From: Synaphobranchus kaupii
Lineage: Eukaryota > Chordata > Actinopteri > Anguilliformes > Synaphobranchidae
Length of the DNA: 64,000 nt
Assembly: GCA_029718625.1 (NCBI GenBank)
Contig: CM056377.1
Span: 33,956,653-34,020,652 of the forward strand
Reading direction: 5' to 3'
The notes under the pieces were generated by a model. The model ran no database searches. It was not told the origin of the DNA and saw nothing but the letters and a program-made list of their open reading frames with translations. Each line of letters begins with the position of its first letter. The stretch's first letter is position 1. Both the position numbers and the translations under genes were made by a program. Below are positions 35,879 through 48,715 of this stretch, piece by piece.

Positions 35879-36619
35879 CCTACAACAGTCCACCAGACAG
35901 AGAGAGAGAGAAAGAGAAAGAGAGGGGGGATAGAAGGTCCATATCTACCCCAGCACAAGCACATTTCTGCGCAAGATGAGAGAGGGAAGGGTGGCCTGTC
36001 TCTCAGGATTATTCTTCAACAGCACAATCCGTTACAAGAACGTTAGATGCTTTTCAACGTGGTGAACTTATGGTACGGTAATACCTGCATAGAAATGTTT
36101 TCTCTCTTTGTTCCTCACAGATGAGGGTGTTCTTGTTATTATTCTACTTCGTCCTAGGTACTTCAGAGTATGATCAAACTCCATTATCAGTATTATAAAC
36201 CACGAATAAGGCCAAACTTTTATATAGCTTTTTTGATTCCTACTATTGCCATTACCTGACTAGTAGTTAGTGTTGTTAATACAAGTGCTGTTTTTACCTT
36301 ACAAAATTGAGTTTTGAGGAGACTCAGGAAAACTATGGGTGGGTGCAGTTTGAATCCCCAAATGGGTAGAAAGAGCACAGTACTGAATACTTTGAAGGGG
36401 AAGCATATACCCCAAAACCTACAATGGGGTTCATCTGCTCAGACATCCGGTCAATAACAGAAAATGAGGGGAGAGTAGGTTAAACATAACACATAATAAG
36501 AATGATCAACAGTGCTGCAGTGTACTGCATATTTTCAGAACAATTTAAATGGATTCTGCAACAAAACAGGTACAATTATTTTTCCAAAGTTTCACGTTTA
36601 CTTAGGCATGTGCAGACTA

Positions 36620-36980
36620 AAAACCATCCATCATTTTCTAAACCACTCCGGGTCAGGGGTGAGGGGGCGGGGGTGAAGCCTATCCCAGCATACATTGTGT
36701 GAAAGGCAGGAATACAGCCAGGACAGGTCACCATTCAATTGCATCGCCCACACACCATTCACTCACATATTCATACACCAAGGAAATTTAGACTGTCCAA
36801 TTAGCCTAACCTGCATGCCTTTGGACTGTGGGAGGGAGGAAACCGGAGTACTCATATAGGAAACCCCCCACAGACAACATGCAAACTTCACACAGAAAGG
36901 CCCTCAGCCAGGAAGCACAGGATTCAAACTCAGAACCTTCTTGCTGTGAGGCGACAGCGCTACTCACTGCACCACCTGCA
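36620..36980 (-). mobile_element. teleost tRNA-derived SINE/repeat (minus strand), degenerate
   Basis: Contains the familiar fish repeat phrases CATCCATCATTTTCTAAACC, CCTATCCCAGCATACATTG, CCTGCATGCCTTTGGACTGT, GGGAGGGAGGAAACCGGAG, ATGCAAACTTCACACAGAAA and CTTCTTGCTGTGAGGCGACA. The last block is the reverse of a tRNA-like head, so the element runs on the minus strand. It lies in the probable homer3 3' region. Confidence 0.75.
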
Positions 36981-37555
36981 AACTAGAATCAGTTTGCCAC
37001 GTTAACTTAATTCATGTTACAGCATTTCTGATACATTGGTAGCTATAAAGGTTACAATGAAAGTGCAGAGTTCATTGATCTTCTTGCATTGTCTGAGAAC
37101 CAAACTAAACTTCTTCAGTTAACTCTCTTGCTATCTATACTCTTCAAAAAAAGAGTTGAAGTCGGAGGTTTACATACACCTTAGCCAAATCCATTTAAAC
37201 TCAGTTTTTTTACAATTCCTGACATTTAATCCTAGTAAACATTCCCTGTCTTAGGTCAGTTAGGATCACAACGTTATTTTAAGAATGTGAAATGTCAGAA
37301 TAATAGTAGAGAGAATTATTTATTTCAGCTTTTATTTCTTTCATCACATTCATCACCCCATTCCCAGTGGGTCAGAAGTTTACATACACTCTGTTAGTAT
37401 TTGGTAGCATTGCCTTTAAATTGCCTCTAAAGTTTAACTTGGGTCAAATGTTTCAGGTAGCCTTCCACAAGCTTCTCACAATAAGTTGCTGGAATTTTGG
37501 CCCATTCCTCCTAACAGAACTGGTGCAACTGAGTCAGGTTTGTAGGCCTCCTTGC

Positions 37556-38515
37556 TCACACACGCTTTTTCAGTTCTGCCCACAAATTTTCGATTGGATT
37601 GAGGTCAGGACCTTTGTGATGGCCACTCCAATACCTTGACTTTGTTGTCCTTAAGCCATTTTGCCACAACTTTGGAAGTATGCTTTGGGTCATTGTCCAT
37701 TTGGAAGAGCCATTTTGCAACCAAGCTTTAACTTCCTGGCTGATGTCTTTGAGATGTTGCTCCAATATATCCACATCATTTTCCTTCCTCATGATGCCAT
37801 CTATTTTATGAAGTGCACCAGTCCCTCCTGCAGCAAAAGCACCCCCACAACATGATGCTGCCACCCCCCCGTGCTTCACGGTTGGGATGATGTTCCTCAG
37901 CTTGCAAGCCTCACCCTTTTTCCTCCAAACATAATGATGGTCATTATGGACAAAGAGTTCAATTTTGTTTCATCAGGACATTTCTCCAAAAAAAGTAAGA
38001 TCTTTGTCCCCATGTGCAGTTGCAAACTGTAGTCCTGGCTTTTTTTATGGTGGTTTTGGAGTAGTGGCTTCTTCCTTGCTGAGCAGCCTTTCAGGTTAGG
38101 TCGATATTGGACTTGTTTTAGTGTGGATATAGATACTTTTGTACCTGTTCCCTCCAGCTTCTTCACTCAGGTTAGGTCGATATTGGACTTGTTTTACTGT
38201 GGATATAGATACTTTTGTACCTGTTCCCTCCAGCTTCTTCACAAGGTCCTTTGCTGTTGTTCTGGAATTGGTTTGCAGTTTTCGCACCAAAGCACGTTCA
38301 TCTCTAGGAGACAGAACGTCATACCATTAGAGTCTCCTTCCTGAATGGTATGACGGCTGTGTGGTCCCATGGTGTTTATACTTGCGTATTATTGTTTGTA
38401 CAGACGAACGTGGTACCTTCAGGCGTTTGGAAATTGCTCCCAAGGATGAACCAGGCTTGTGGAGGTCCACAATTTTCTTTCTGTGGTCTTGGCTGATTTC
38501 TTTGGATTTTCCCAT
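37556..38515 (-). pseudogene. broken Tc1 transposase of the Sleeping Beauty-type element
   Basis: The N-terminus begins MGKSKEISQDHRKKIVDLHK at 38515, a paired-like DNA-binding domain, and the frame is then lost. A later piece ends in [18 protein letters not shown] near 37556, carrying the catalytic glutamate of the DDE triad. Between them is a 76-bp tandem duplication (38091-38166 and 38167-38242), which itself shifts the frame, plus other indels. No function is possible without repair. Confidence 0.8.
38091..38242 (+). repeat. 76-bp tandem duplication inside the Tc1 transposase
   Basis: Two copies beginning TCAGGTTAGGTCGATATTGG and ending CCAGCTTCTTCAC, differing at only two or so positions. 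The unit length of 76 is not a multiple of three. Confidence 0.9.
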
Positions 38516-38920
38516 GAAGAAAATCAAAATCAAGCAAAGAGGCACTGAGTTTGAAGGTAGGCCTTAAAATACATCCACAGATACACCTCCAATTGACTCA
38601 AATAATGTCAATAAGCCTATCAGAAGTTTCTAAAGCCATGACATAATTTTCTGGAATTTTCCAAGCTGTTTAAAGGCACAGTCAGCTTAGTGTATGCAGA
38701 CTTCTGACCCACTGGAATTGTGATATAGTGAATTAAAAGTGAAATAATCTGTCTGTAAACAACTGTTGTAAAAAATTAATTGTGTCATGCACAAAGTAAA
38801 TGTCCTAACTGTCTTGCCAACACTGGTTTGCTCACATGAAATATGTGGAGTGGATAAAAATGAGTTTTAATAACTTCAACCTAAGTGTATGTAAACTTCC
38901 GACTTCAACTGAGAGTGATA

Positions 38921-39369
38921 GAGTGCACTCCAAAAGTGTTAAGACAGTGACACATTTTTTGTTTTTTAGTCCCACTCCCCAGTTCCCATATAAATTAATT
39001 CATATGCAGAGAGCTTATAGTATTGCTTGTAAGAGTACCTGAAAATAAGATATCAAGAGTCTTTTTATGTTGTTGGGTCACAGGCATCAGGAAGTCATGG
39101 CATGTAAAGGATATGCAACCAAATATTAAATATGATGACTTCATTTAGGTTCATGTTAATTTGTCAAATTAATTTTGTTGCCCTATAATGGGGTGGGGCT
39201 TTTTTTTTCTATCGGTTAACTCATTGTGGATGTAAAAGCCCTCACATTAAAGGTGAAAGTCTGCACTTTAACCTCATATTCACTGTTCCATTTCAAATGC
39301 AATGTGCTGGAGTACAGAGCCAAAACAACAAAAAATGTATCACTGTCCTAACACTCTTTGAGTGCACTG
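38921..39369. mobile_element. Tc1/mariner-type MITE flanked by TA
   Basis: 449 bp. The left end GAGTGCACTCCAAAAGTGTT is mirrored by AACACTCTTTGAGTGCACTG at the right, with longer imperfect repeats reaching AAAAAATGT. TA lies on both sides (38919-38920 and 39370-39371). There is no transposase. Related copies occur at 24530-24794 and, in part, at 11249-11622. It starts 10 bp after the Sleeping Beauty-type element ends. Confidence 0.8.
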
Positions 39370-42359
39370 TAGGTGTAGAAAATACTTCAATAGGGAAGAT
39401 GCGACTGATATATACATATATAGTTATGCACAAGGGAACAAAATCAATATTTCGCAACATCTACTTTCTTTTTTTGAAGAGTATATTATGGTACTACCAT
39501 AGGTGGGGTTTCATTGGTGATGTGCTTGTTTTATCCTGAAAATGATTCAAACAGTTTTCTCTTTAAAATGTAAAAAAAAACTAGTCTTTTTCATTTCTAC
39601 AAGTATTTTAATGCCAGTTTGTAACTGCAAGACCCTCATGCAGTAGCATATTCTGCAAGTGTGTATGTACAGTCAAATGTGTGGTAAATGATCAACCAGT
39701 TCATGAGGTATACTAAGGTACATGTCAAAATGCTATGCAAAGGAAAGAAGGCGTATTCACATACCTATCAAGGTATATTAGCTAAGCAGTCAAGCATGAA
39801 CTTTGTGATTTTCTTTAACAGCAGACAATGTGGACTAAATTACTTATTTAGCAAAACCCATCCCCACTGTAAGAATCTGTCATGTGATATTATTCCATGG
39901 TTCCTGTTTAGCAGAAAGTACCAGTTACATTTTTTTGTCATAGATTGAACTGTTGAAAAGAAAAAATACAATAAAATTATATTCACTTTATTTTTCACTT
40001 TAACTGGTTACCCTCACCTACACAGTGCAAGGCAAAACAGTATGCACAGCTTGTTGGTTTAATTACTGTTATCAAGTCTCTGTGACAGTCCTGATGTTAA
40101 GATGGACCTGTATTACAACCCATAATTAAAATGTGTTGGATGGTGAGGTACAAGGGAAGAGAGATGTGTTGCATGTATTATTAGAGTTAACAGAGTTCAG
40201 AATACACCAAAGATGTACGCAGAAACAGAACTTTTCTACTAGTTTATAGAACTGGACCATAAAAGCACATTCTCATCTGTTATTTACTTCATGTCTGAAT
40301 GAATGTTGTTGAAAATAATTGCACAGAAAAAGTCATAGCTAATTAGATCCATTGAATTCACATGAAAATCTTCAAGGTTCTTACAAAAGATAAATTTAGT
40401 GTTCATATTAAGTGGATTTTTTTGTGGCTTGTAAATGTTTTACCCTAGATTTGCAGTTGATATAGCTGGATATACACACAGCAACCAGATTTTATCCTCT
40501 AAATAGGGAAGCTTTAAGATTGACAGCAATGGATATGTGATTGCTTCCATTTGCTTTGTTTTCTGTCCTGGTAGCTGTGTAGAACTAAATATAAGATTTT
40601 CTATAATGTCAAATAAAAATGGGACTGTACAGTATTGTGTGATTATAAGTATTATTCAATGCATACTTATTTTGGTGGAGATTACATCTGAGGTTCTTCA
40701 AAGGGTAATAATCAGAGAATTCTCTTTACTCTTAGCTAGAGTATCAATACTCTTAAACAATTGCATCATAATCTTATATCAGTACAGATCAAAACGGTGT
40801 CATTATAGGTCTATAATGATAAATCATAGATGCAGTTAGTGTATTTGTATTCCCATGAGGATGCGTTTACATCAGTTACACTGATGAAAGAACACATTCA
40901 TTAAGGATTAAATCTGACCACCAGACTTGGCCTTATTCAGTTCCAATTAATAATGCCCAATAGAATGTGGTGAAAAAATGTTCCCATATTAAAATTTTGT
41001 ATCTAAACTCTTCATGCATGCAATAGTCAGTACTCATAGCAGTCCTTCTAAAGCCTCAGATCATTGATGTGCGTGTTTGTGAGGTCTTGAGTGTCAAAAT
41101 TATATGAAATAGCAATTATAATTTACTAATGAGGTGTTGCTAATGGAGCGCAAGCCCATACTGCAAAAATTAAATTATTTTCAAGAAATTATATAATTTA
41201 TGATCATCTTAAATTAATGATTAAGAATACGAATATGTAATATGATGTCAATCCCAATTTTAACAAAATATTTTTTAACTTTAAGATATTTCTTCAATTC
41301 AGATTTACCTTAGGTTTAAACCTCCAGTTCACACCACAAAACTGCTTTACAACTGGAACAGTTAATCCTTATTTCAGATTTGGATAGCCGTTCCAGTGTG
41401 GTTATGTGGTCTCTGGGTTTAACCCTGAGGTTTAAACTCCAGCTAAGCACACTGAAATTGGCCCATGATGTTTATGGGAAGAAAATGTTTTTCTTTTTTC
41501 TTTTTACCAATTTACAATGCAAAATGAACCATCCAAGCCAGATATTTTGCATTGCGTTGTCCTTTGTCCCTTGCCACATTCAGCTTAGGGTTAGTCTATC
41601 TGTGGATGATCTCTCCAAAAATTAAACTTTTCTGTTTGCATCCCCCCAAAGGATTTGAGAAGTGTTAAAGATATGGCTTTTGCACTGGATTGATACTGTC
41701 ACAATCACCAACACTGTTTTATGTTTTCATGCATTTGATGGATTATAGTGATTTTGCACAGCAAACTCACTTTGTTAGGTGAGAATTTGTCAATGAACCA
41801 ATCATGGGATCTACATGTGTAATAACAGCCCAATGTTAACAGCCCTGTGTGTACTTATGTCACATTCAAACTTGTATATTTTTAGTTTACCCAGTGTGGA
41901 AAAAAACACATTTAATTTGACTGTGTTTTGAGATTTGTTTACAGAACTGAAGACTGCATGTTGTAGAGACATTGTATTGACATTACACTCTAGAACTGAT
42001 TACAAGATATATGGAGTCTAAATAATTTAGAAGCTATTTTTGTGTGTATAAAACTACAGGTTATACAATACAGCATTTATAAGGTAAAGCTGATTGCTCC
42101 CTATAATGCATAGATATGAGCAGCAAACTCAACAGAACGTCGAAATATGGCATAATTTGTTTTAAATAAAAGTGCATACGTAGGTATTATGACTACGCTT
42201 GCATTCTTTTTCATCATTTCATAATTTGTTTCTACATCAAGAAATTTGACGAAAACTTTTTTCTTTCTTTCTGGTTTGTCAGCGTGTAGGCGCACTCTGC
42301 TGTGTGTTCCAGCAAACAGGGACCCAGCTCCCGCTCTGATGCAGCTGATGTTGGAGGGA

Positions 42360-42640
42360 TCTGGGGCCGTATTACAGAAACATTGTATCTTAAGTCCAAG
42401 TTAAGATGTGACAAGTCTAAGATAGGATTTTTCACATTCGTATTACAGAAACAAATCTTAACTAACGTTAGGAATCCTATCTTATCTTACTCCATCCTAT
42501 CTTATCTCAGGTTAGGAAGTCCTCAATCAGAAATCGTTGATCAACTTCCTTGTCTGTTACCTAACAACCGACGCCACTTTTTCATATCACGCCCACAGTT
42601 GATTGGTGCGTGATATGAAACAAACCGACGTTAGTCCGTT
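42360..42640. mobile_element. probable MITE with internal hairpin
   Basis: CCGTATTACAGAAACATTG at 42367 and CGTATTACAGAAACAAATC at 42440 are direct copies; TAAGATAGGAT/ATCCTATCTTA blocks are mirrored. A perfect 13-bp hairpin (TTTCATATCACGC at 42580-42592, GCGTGATATGAAA at 42608-42620) follows. The pattern is that of a small DNA element, but neither terminus is certain. Confidence 0.4.
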
Positions 42641-43806
42641 AACGTTCTAGCAGAGACGTCAACAAGTAATTAAAATTATTTCTAAAAGTACTATTTTCTC
42701 CAATGTTGTTAGCAAGCTACCAGAAAAGACTAGCATAATGTCAGGTCAGTTTGTTTACCCATAGATATATACTACAAATTTGGACCAATGAGTGGTTTCT
42801 GACACATCGCCGCATTAACGCCGTTTCTGGCGGCAAGAATTACCTACCGGATCTATGTTCCAAATAAAATACAGAAAAGCCCAGGAAAGGGCCATTTAAT
42901 TTTCAAAAAACAAAAATGTACCAGGACTGGTTATTGTTTGTATTGACAGAATCCACTTCGTTCGCGTTCGTATAGAAGTGCTAGAAGTGTCATTTTGAGA
43001 CCGTTTTAGTTGCCCTATAGAAGTGAATGAGAGAGCGACAAATACCCTATTCTGGATTATCACCCCAGGGGAGCACAGAGCAACTAATGAACATATTTTG
43101 CCACCATTTTGACTCATATCATGGCCAGGTAACTACAACAACCCCAAAGTTCTACCAAAGTTCAGCTGTGCTTTAAGACAGAGAGAACAGAACCCACCAG
43201 TTTACCCCCTTTTAAACTCACATTTATTGAGTGTTTCTGTACAGTTTAACATCAATCCCACTTTTTACTTCAACTTCTTCTTGGGGTGCAGGTTATAGGT
43301 GTGCCCACACTTCTTCTTACGACAGTTGACAGCTCGGGGGTGAAGGCGAGCATAACACCTGCACTAGAGAAACCGATCAGTGCAAAATTATCAACCGCAA
43401 TTTTACATGACTAAACTACAATTATCCATCCAATAAAAAAGGACCAACTAATACAGTTAAATGTTTCTTATCTACATCAGCCCTCTACCATTATCAGAAG
43501 CCCAATTCACAGTAAGACGAGCCGAGCGATGAAGTGAGCAAGGCCAGCTGTGGCCTTGTTTAACTTGCAGGCCATGGAACTCTGTGCCAAAGGGAGAGGA
43601 GGCACACAACTACAATTACTCACCAATTGCATATGGCACAGGAACTCCGGTCAGCCCCTCCCAGAATGAACAATTAGGTGGGACAGATGTGAGTCACAGT
43701 TTCTACTTTCAGATGAAAGAGTACGTTTTGTCATTTTGTTCAACCACCGTGCAGTGCGGTTTAGTGTTGCCCACATATTTCCATGTCAGTTCCATGGCGG
43801 CTCTTA

Positions 43807-43989
<183 letters not shown>

Positions 43990-44302
43990 TCAGGTATGCT
44001 AGAGGGGCATTCCGTCAGAAATCAATCACTTCCTGACCTCACTCTTTTAGATTTTAACACAATTATTAAATACATGATAACCTATGAGTGTTAGAATGTC
44101 GTTTGATTAATCAGAATGACCAACTATTCAGGAGACAGGGGCCCCTCAAAGTCCCATAAGACCCATATTGGGCCCCCCCACCCTACCTAAACAAACGGAT
44201 ATATTCTTCAAAAATAAACATAACGGTATGATTCTCTTATCGGAAAGCTTACAAACAAGGTTGTTCACAATTTGAATACTTTTGGTCCAAAATAAATAAA
44301 TC

Positions 44303-45256
44303 TGGGATGCACAGAATCCATATTTTTAGGGTTCGGTCGATTCCTGAATCCACCAGTTAAGATTCGGCCGAACCCCGAAAGTAAAGGAGTAAAATAAATA
44401 AAACAATTAAATTCCTTGTTCAAATACATAGGCTATTTTCTATTTAACAGAACATTTAAGCATATGTGAAATTAAAACATCAACATGCATATTAAATTCA
44501 AATAAATATATTATTGTTATATTATTTTCTTTGTCTTTGTTAATAATTCACGCGATGGCGCAAATAGTTTACCGCTGGTTGCTGTCTTCTCAATGCCCAG
44601 TAGCGTGATAATTGTGTCACTTCTCTCAATTGTAGCATAATAGAATGTAGCCTGTTGTATTAGTATTTTTGGAGGACTGCAGCAAAGTTGTCATGCATGG
44701 CTTTATCAAATTAAAACCGAAGTAGGCCTAATAGATGGTAGTTGAAAAGGGATGTGAGTACACAACAGCCAGAGCCGTCTCATTAATAAACTGCATAATT
44801 TTGCAGCAAAGTTTTAATAAAAACATATGGAATCGTATGCTGAGATTTGCCGTATTGTTTGTTAAATTACACAATGTATAGGCAAACAGATTATACATTT
44901 GCTTTCATAAATCAATTAAAACTGCGAGAGAATGTCGCCAGTGGTGCTTAAGTCTCTTAACTTGGCACAGAGGTTGGCTCACCGTAAAAATAGTGCCGCA
45001 ATTATACAGCGAGCGGTCGTTTATGAATGGAACTCCAGCGACATCGTCTGCCTCAAATTTAACGGCAGCTGAGCTGACTTGTTCCCCCCACTGAGCTGGT
45101 GCCCTAAGCACAGTGATCTGCATACAGAGGTGCGGGCCTGTTTAATACTGTTAATTAAATCCACGTGGGATTCGGACCAATTTTCGTGAAGGAATCGGCC
45201 GAATCCCGAACCCATGAAAAAGGACCAAATCCGAAACCTGGATTCGGTGCATCCCT
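44303..45256. mobile_element. non-autonomous hAT element in the left arm of the inverted repeat
   Basis: Terminal inverted repeats TGGGATGCACAGAATCCA at the left and TGGATTCGGTGCATCCC at the right, continuing as GGTTCGG/CCGAACC and GATTCGGCCGAA/TTCGGCCGAATC blocks near both ends. The GGGATGCACCGAAT-type end is characteristic of hAT transposons. No transposase frame was recognised within its ~950 bp. Confidence 0.75.
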
Positions 45257-45961
45257 ATAAATATGCAAATTAGCTGTTTTTTTGTCCTTAAACCTTAATT
45301 TGCTAAATTTTTTCATTTTTTAATATGTTATAGGGTAGACATTTTTACATATCCTGAAGTTTTCATAATGTGCCCGCTAGCAGTTGACAAACAGCAGACT
45401 TCTGAGTATATGGTGGGTAGGTCAGTCTAACACTTGAATCCATAATGTTGCCTATGATTTTCTTTTTCACCTCAAACATTACTGCAGTTTTCCAATTTAT
45501 TTATCATCGCGTGACTGAAAAACAGAAAATTTAAATGAAATTACATAATAAGGAAACCCAAGCCAGCAAAAATGTGTGTAGTGCAAAGCCATGTGAAGGT
45601 GTGAAGATCTTTACTTTTTATTTTGAAGCCACTGGTCAAGGGCTGATGATGCTTTGCTCATTTGGACTTAGACAGTACGCTCTGCATGTTGCTGCGGATG
45701 GCTCCACTGATGTGAGCAAATCGACCACGAGTTGAACAGGATTCCTAGGGAAAGAAAATGATCTGGAAATTAAGAAGTTAACTTCTACCTAATGCTGCTT
45801 CAGATCAACAGACACCACCATACCAAGCCACCAGTCTCTGGCACACTGAACTGTGACATAGCCTTCGATTTCTTCAAAAGGTCAGGACATCGTCTTCAAC
45901 TGTGATTGGTTCTTCTACTTGAGTTGTAGCATAGAAGATCTGCTGTGCCATGCAAAGGTCT

Positions 45962-46035
45962 GTATTTGGTCCTGAAATGGATGTTGTAAATTAGCTCTAG
46001 AGCAAGTTTTCAATGCCCATTTCAGGACCAAATAC
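45962..46035 (+). repeat. perfect 19-bp hairpin
   Basis: GTATTTGGTCCTGAAATGG at 45962-45980 is the exact reverse complement of CCATTTCAGGACCAAATAC at 46017-46035, with a 36-base loop. It lies at the centre of the larger inverted repeat and probably marks its axis. Confidence 0.9.
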
Positions 46036-46585
46036 AAACTCCACATGAATTGTAAGGACAATATCCCCACTGTTGAAGTGGAATACTTCACAATATCACA
46101 ATGGCTTGTTGAGAACAAATTTCTGAAGCTGCGTTTCAGTAAGGCAATAACTTTACCAGGCACTAGCAATCTTCACTAATTTCAACCCATTTTCAGGGTG
46201 AAGGTCATGGCATGCCAATTCCTCTATGCAACAACTAAAATAGAAGAACCAATCACAGTCTACCCTATACACATCCACCCTATAACATTAAAAAATGTTT
46301 TTTTTTGCAAATTAAGTTTTAAGGACAAAAATCACCTAATTTGCATATGTATTTATTTTGGACCAAAAGTATTGAAGAAAAAAAAAAAGTATTGAAATTA
46401 TTGGATAACCTTGTTTGTAAAGTTTCATATGTTTGTAAAGAACCAGACTGTTATGCTTAGTTTTGAAGATGATATCTGTGTCTTTAGGTAGAGTCGGGGG
46501 TCCAATATGGGTCAACTTTGAGGGCTTTTGTCTCCTGAATGGTTGGTCATTCTGGTTAATCAAAACACATTCTAACACTCTCTTA

Positions 46586-48192
46586 CAGTCAAGCCGGAAA
46601 GTCTGCACACCCCTTTCACCTTCTCCGCGTTTTATTACGTTACAGACTTATACTACGATAGATTGAGTTCATTTTTTGCCTCAAACATCTACACACAATA
46701 GCCAATAATGACGAAGTGAAAACAGGTTTTTAGAAAATATGCAATTTTATTTTACTGACAAAAATAGGTTATTTAGGGGTTACATATCTGTACACACCCA
46801 TAGCCTAATACTTGGTTGCTGCACCTTTGGCAGCGATTACAGCTTCAAGGCGTCTTGGGAAAGAAGCTACGAGCTTGGCACACTTGTTTCTGGACATTTT
46901 TGTCCATTCCTCTTGGCATATCCTTGCAAGCTCCGTCAGGTTGGATGGGGAGCGTCGGTACACAGCCATTTTCAGCTCTTTCCACAGATGTTCAATTGGA
47001 TTCAGGTCTGGGCTCTGGCTGGGCCACTCAAGGACATGCACAGACTTTCTCCGAAGCTACTCCTTTGTTCTCTTGGCTGTGTGCTTCGGGTCGTTGTCAT
47101 GTTGGAAGGTAAACGTTCGCCCCAGTCTGAGGTCCAGAGCGCTCTGGAGCAGGTTTTCTTCAAGGATCTCGGTGTACTTAGCTGCATTCATCTTTCCCTC
47201 TATCAGGACTAGTCGCCCCGTTCCCGCTGCTGAAAAACATCCCCACATCATGATGCTGCCATCGCCATGCTTCACTGTAGGGATGGTATTAGCCAGGTGA
47301 TGAGCGGTGCCTGGTTTCCTCCAGACGTGACGCTTGGTATTCAGGCCAAAAACTTCAATTTTGGTTTCATCAGACCAGAGAATCTTGATTCTCATGGTTT
47401 GAGAGTCCTCTAGGTGCCTTTTTGGCAAACTCCAAGCGGGCTGTTATGTGCCTTTTACTAAGGAGGGGCTTCCGTCTGGCCACTCTACCATAGGCCTGAT
47501 TGGTGGAGTGCTGCCTGGATGGTTGATCTTCTGAAAGGTTCTCCCATCTCCACAAGGATACGCTGGAGCTCTGTCAGAGTGACCCTGGGGTTCCTGCTCA
47601 CCTCCCTGGCCAAGGCCCGTCTTCCCCGATTGCTCAGTTTGGCCGGGCGGCCAGGTCTAGGAAGATTCTTGGTGGTTCCAAACTTCTTCCATTTACGAAT
47701 GATGGTGGCCACTGTGCTCTTTGGGACCTGTAAAGCTGCAGAGATTTTTCCGTACCCTTCTCCAGATCTATGCCTTGACACAATCCTGTTTCTGAGGTCT
47801 GCAGATAATTCCTTTGACCCCATGGCTTGGAGTTTGCTCTGACATGCACTGTCAACTGTGGGACCTTATATAGGCAGGTGTTGGCAATCCCCAATCATGT
47901 CCAATCAATTGAATTTATCACAGGTGGACTCCAATTAAGTTGTAGAAACATCTCAAGCAGTATCAGTGGAAACAAAATGCATCTCAGCTCACACTTGTGT
48001 ACATATATTTTACATTTTGATTTTTAATAAATTAGCACAAATGTCTAAAAACCTGTTTTCACTTTGTCATTATGGGCTATTTTGTGTAGAATTTTGAGAC
48101 AAAAAATGAACTCAATCTATTGTAGAATATGTCTGTAACGTAATAAAACGTGGAGAAGGTGAAAGGGGTGTGCAGACTTTCCGGCTTGACTG
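46586..48192 (-). mobile_element. Tc1-like transposon, 1607 bp, near-complete
   Basis: Terminal repeats CAGTCAAGCCGGAAAGTCTG (left) and CAGACTTTCCGGCTTGACTG (right) are perfect mirror images and continue inward as CACACCCCTTTCACCTTCTC. TA flanks both sides (46584-46585, 48193-48194). The transposase is on the minus strand, nearly whole. The element interrupts the right arm of the inverted repeat in the uba52-like intron 2. Confidence 0.9.
46805..47823 (-). pseudogene. Tc1-like transposase, DD34E type, with frameshifts
   Basis: Starts MGSKELSADLRNRIVSRHRS at 47823, followed by two helix-turn-helix units (GKISAALQVPKSTVATIIRK; GRPAKLSNRGRR). Catalytic blocks are present: [23 protein letters not shown] and [15 protein letters not shown], which supply D, D and E. 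It ends AVIAAKGAATKY at 46805. The frame changes at about 47500-47400 and again near 47057, so the copy is inactive although otherwise well preserved. Confidence 0.85.
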
Positions 48193-48378
48193 TATATAGC
48201 CAAACGTCATGATTAAAATAGCCCCCGCTGTACCGAGATGTCCAATGTCATCAACCATGATTGGTGTAATGATGCATTTAAAAAAACATATGTACTATAA
48301 TAATATAAGCTCAATGAAAAAAAAAGTTTGCTAAGAAAATGTCAGTTTTTGTAATATACTCTAGTAATGGTCTAAATA

Positions 48379-48715
48379 CAGGTTGCCAACTTTGGTCAGC
48401 TGGCTGGAGTGAGATTTTCCATTTGAGACCGTCTTGTGCTTACGAGTACAATTAATTTATTGATAAAAAATAAATTGGAAAAATTTTCAGGGAATCAACA
48501 GTCAACTATATGTTGACGTCACACAGGTTAGTCAAATCAAAGGAAACCGTGCATGCAGAGCAGAAATAAATATATGATATGTGATTTTGTCCTGGAGAGT
48601 CAAGGTGATCTGTCAAGTGATCTCAAGGGATTTTCTTTTCAAATCTGTAAATAGCTATGGTGAGAGATTTCTTGATGGAGCGTGAGAGTGTGAGTTGCGT
48701 GAGTCTTGGCAACCC
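48379..48715. mobile_element. hAT-type MITE with 8-bp target duplication
   Basis: Ends CAGGTTGCCAAC (left) and CTTGGCAACCCT (right) are inverted. The flanking octamers TCTAAATA (48371-48378) and ACTAAATA (48716-48723) match at 7 of 8. It is non-coding and nested between two Tc1 end sequences. Confidence 0.7.

Larger units (their letters stand above)
37153..38911 (-). mobile_element. Sleeping Beauty-type Tc1 transposon, degenerate, IR/DR ends
   Basis: Both ends carry the salmonid/cyprinid Tc1 terminus: GTTGAAGTCGGAGGTTTACA at the left, and TGTAAACTTCCGACTTCAAC at the right. Inner copies of the direct repeat lie at 37367-37390 (GTGGGTCAGAAGTTTACATA) and 38693-38715 (inverted). This is the IR/DR arrangement of the Sleeping Beauty group. 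The transposase is on the minus strand and broken. Flanking TA duplications are not evident. Confidence 0.85.
35879..43264. other. homer3 3' flank to uba52-like locus: non-coding, repeat-rich
   Basis: The homer3 3' UTR starts here, with a GA-rich stretch at 35898-35930. A candidate AATAAA occurs only at 39970-39975; if it is used, the UTR would be about 4 kb and include the Tc1 relic. A SINE, a Tc1 relic and MITEs are annotated separately. 39400-42350 is AT-rich with nothing recognisable, and 42640-43264 likewise. Confidence 0.5.

Noticed and set aside
46739..47842. Several plus-strand frames of 98-162 codons
   Set aside because: They are antisense shadows of the Tc1 transposase relic on the minus strand.
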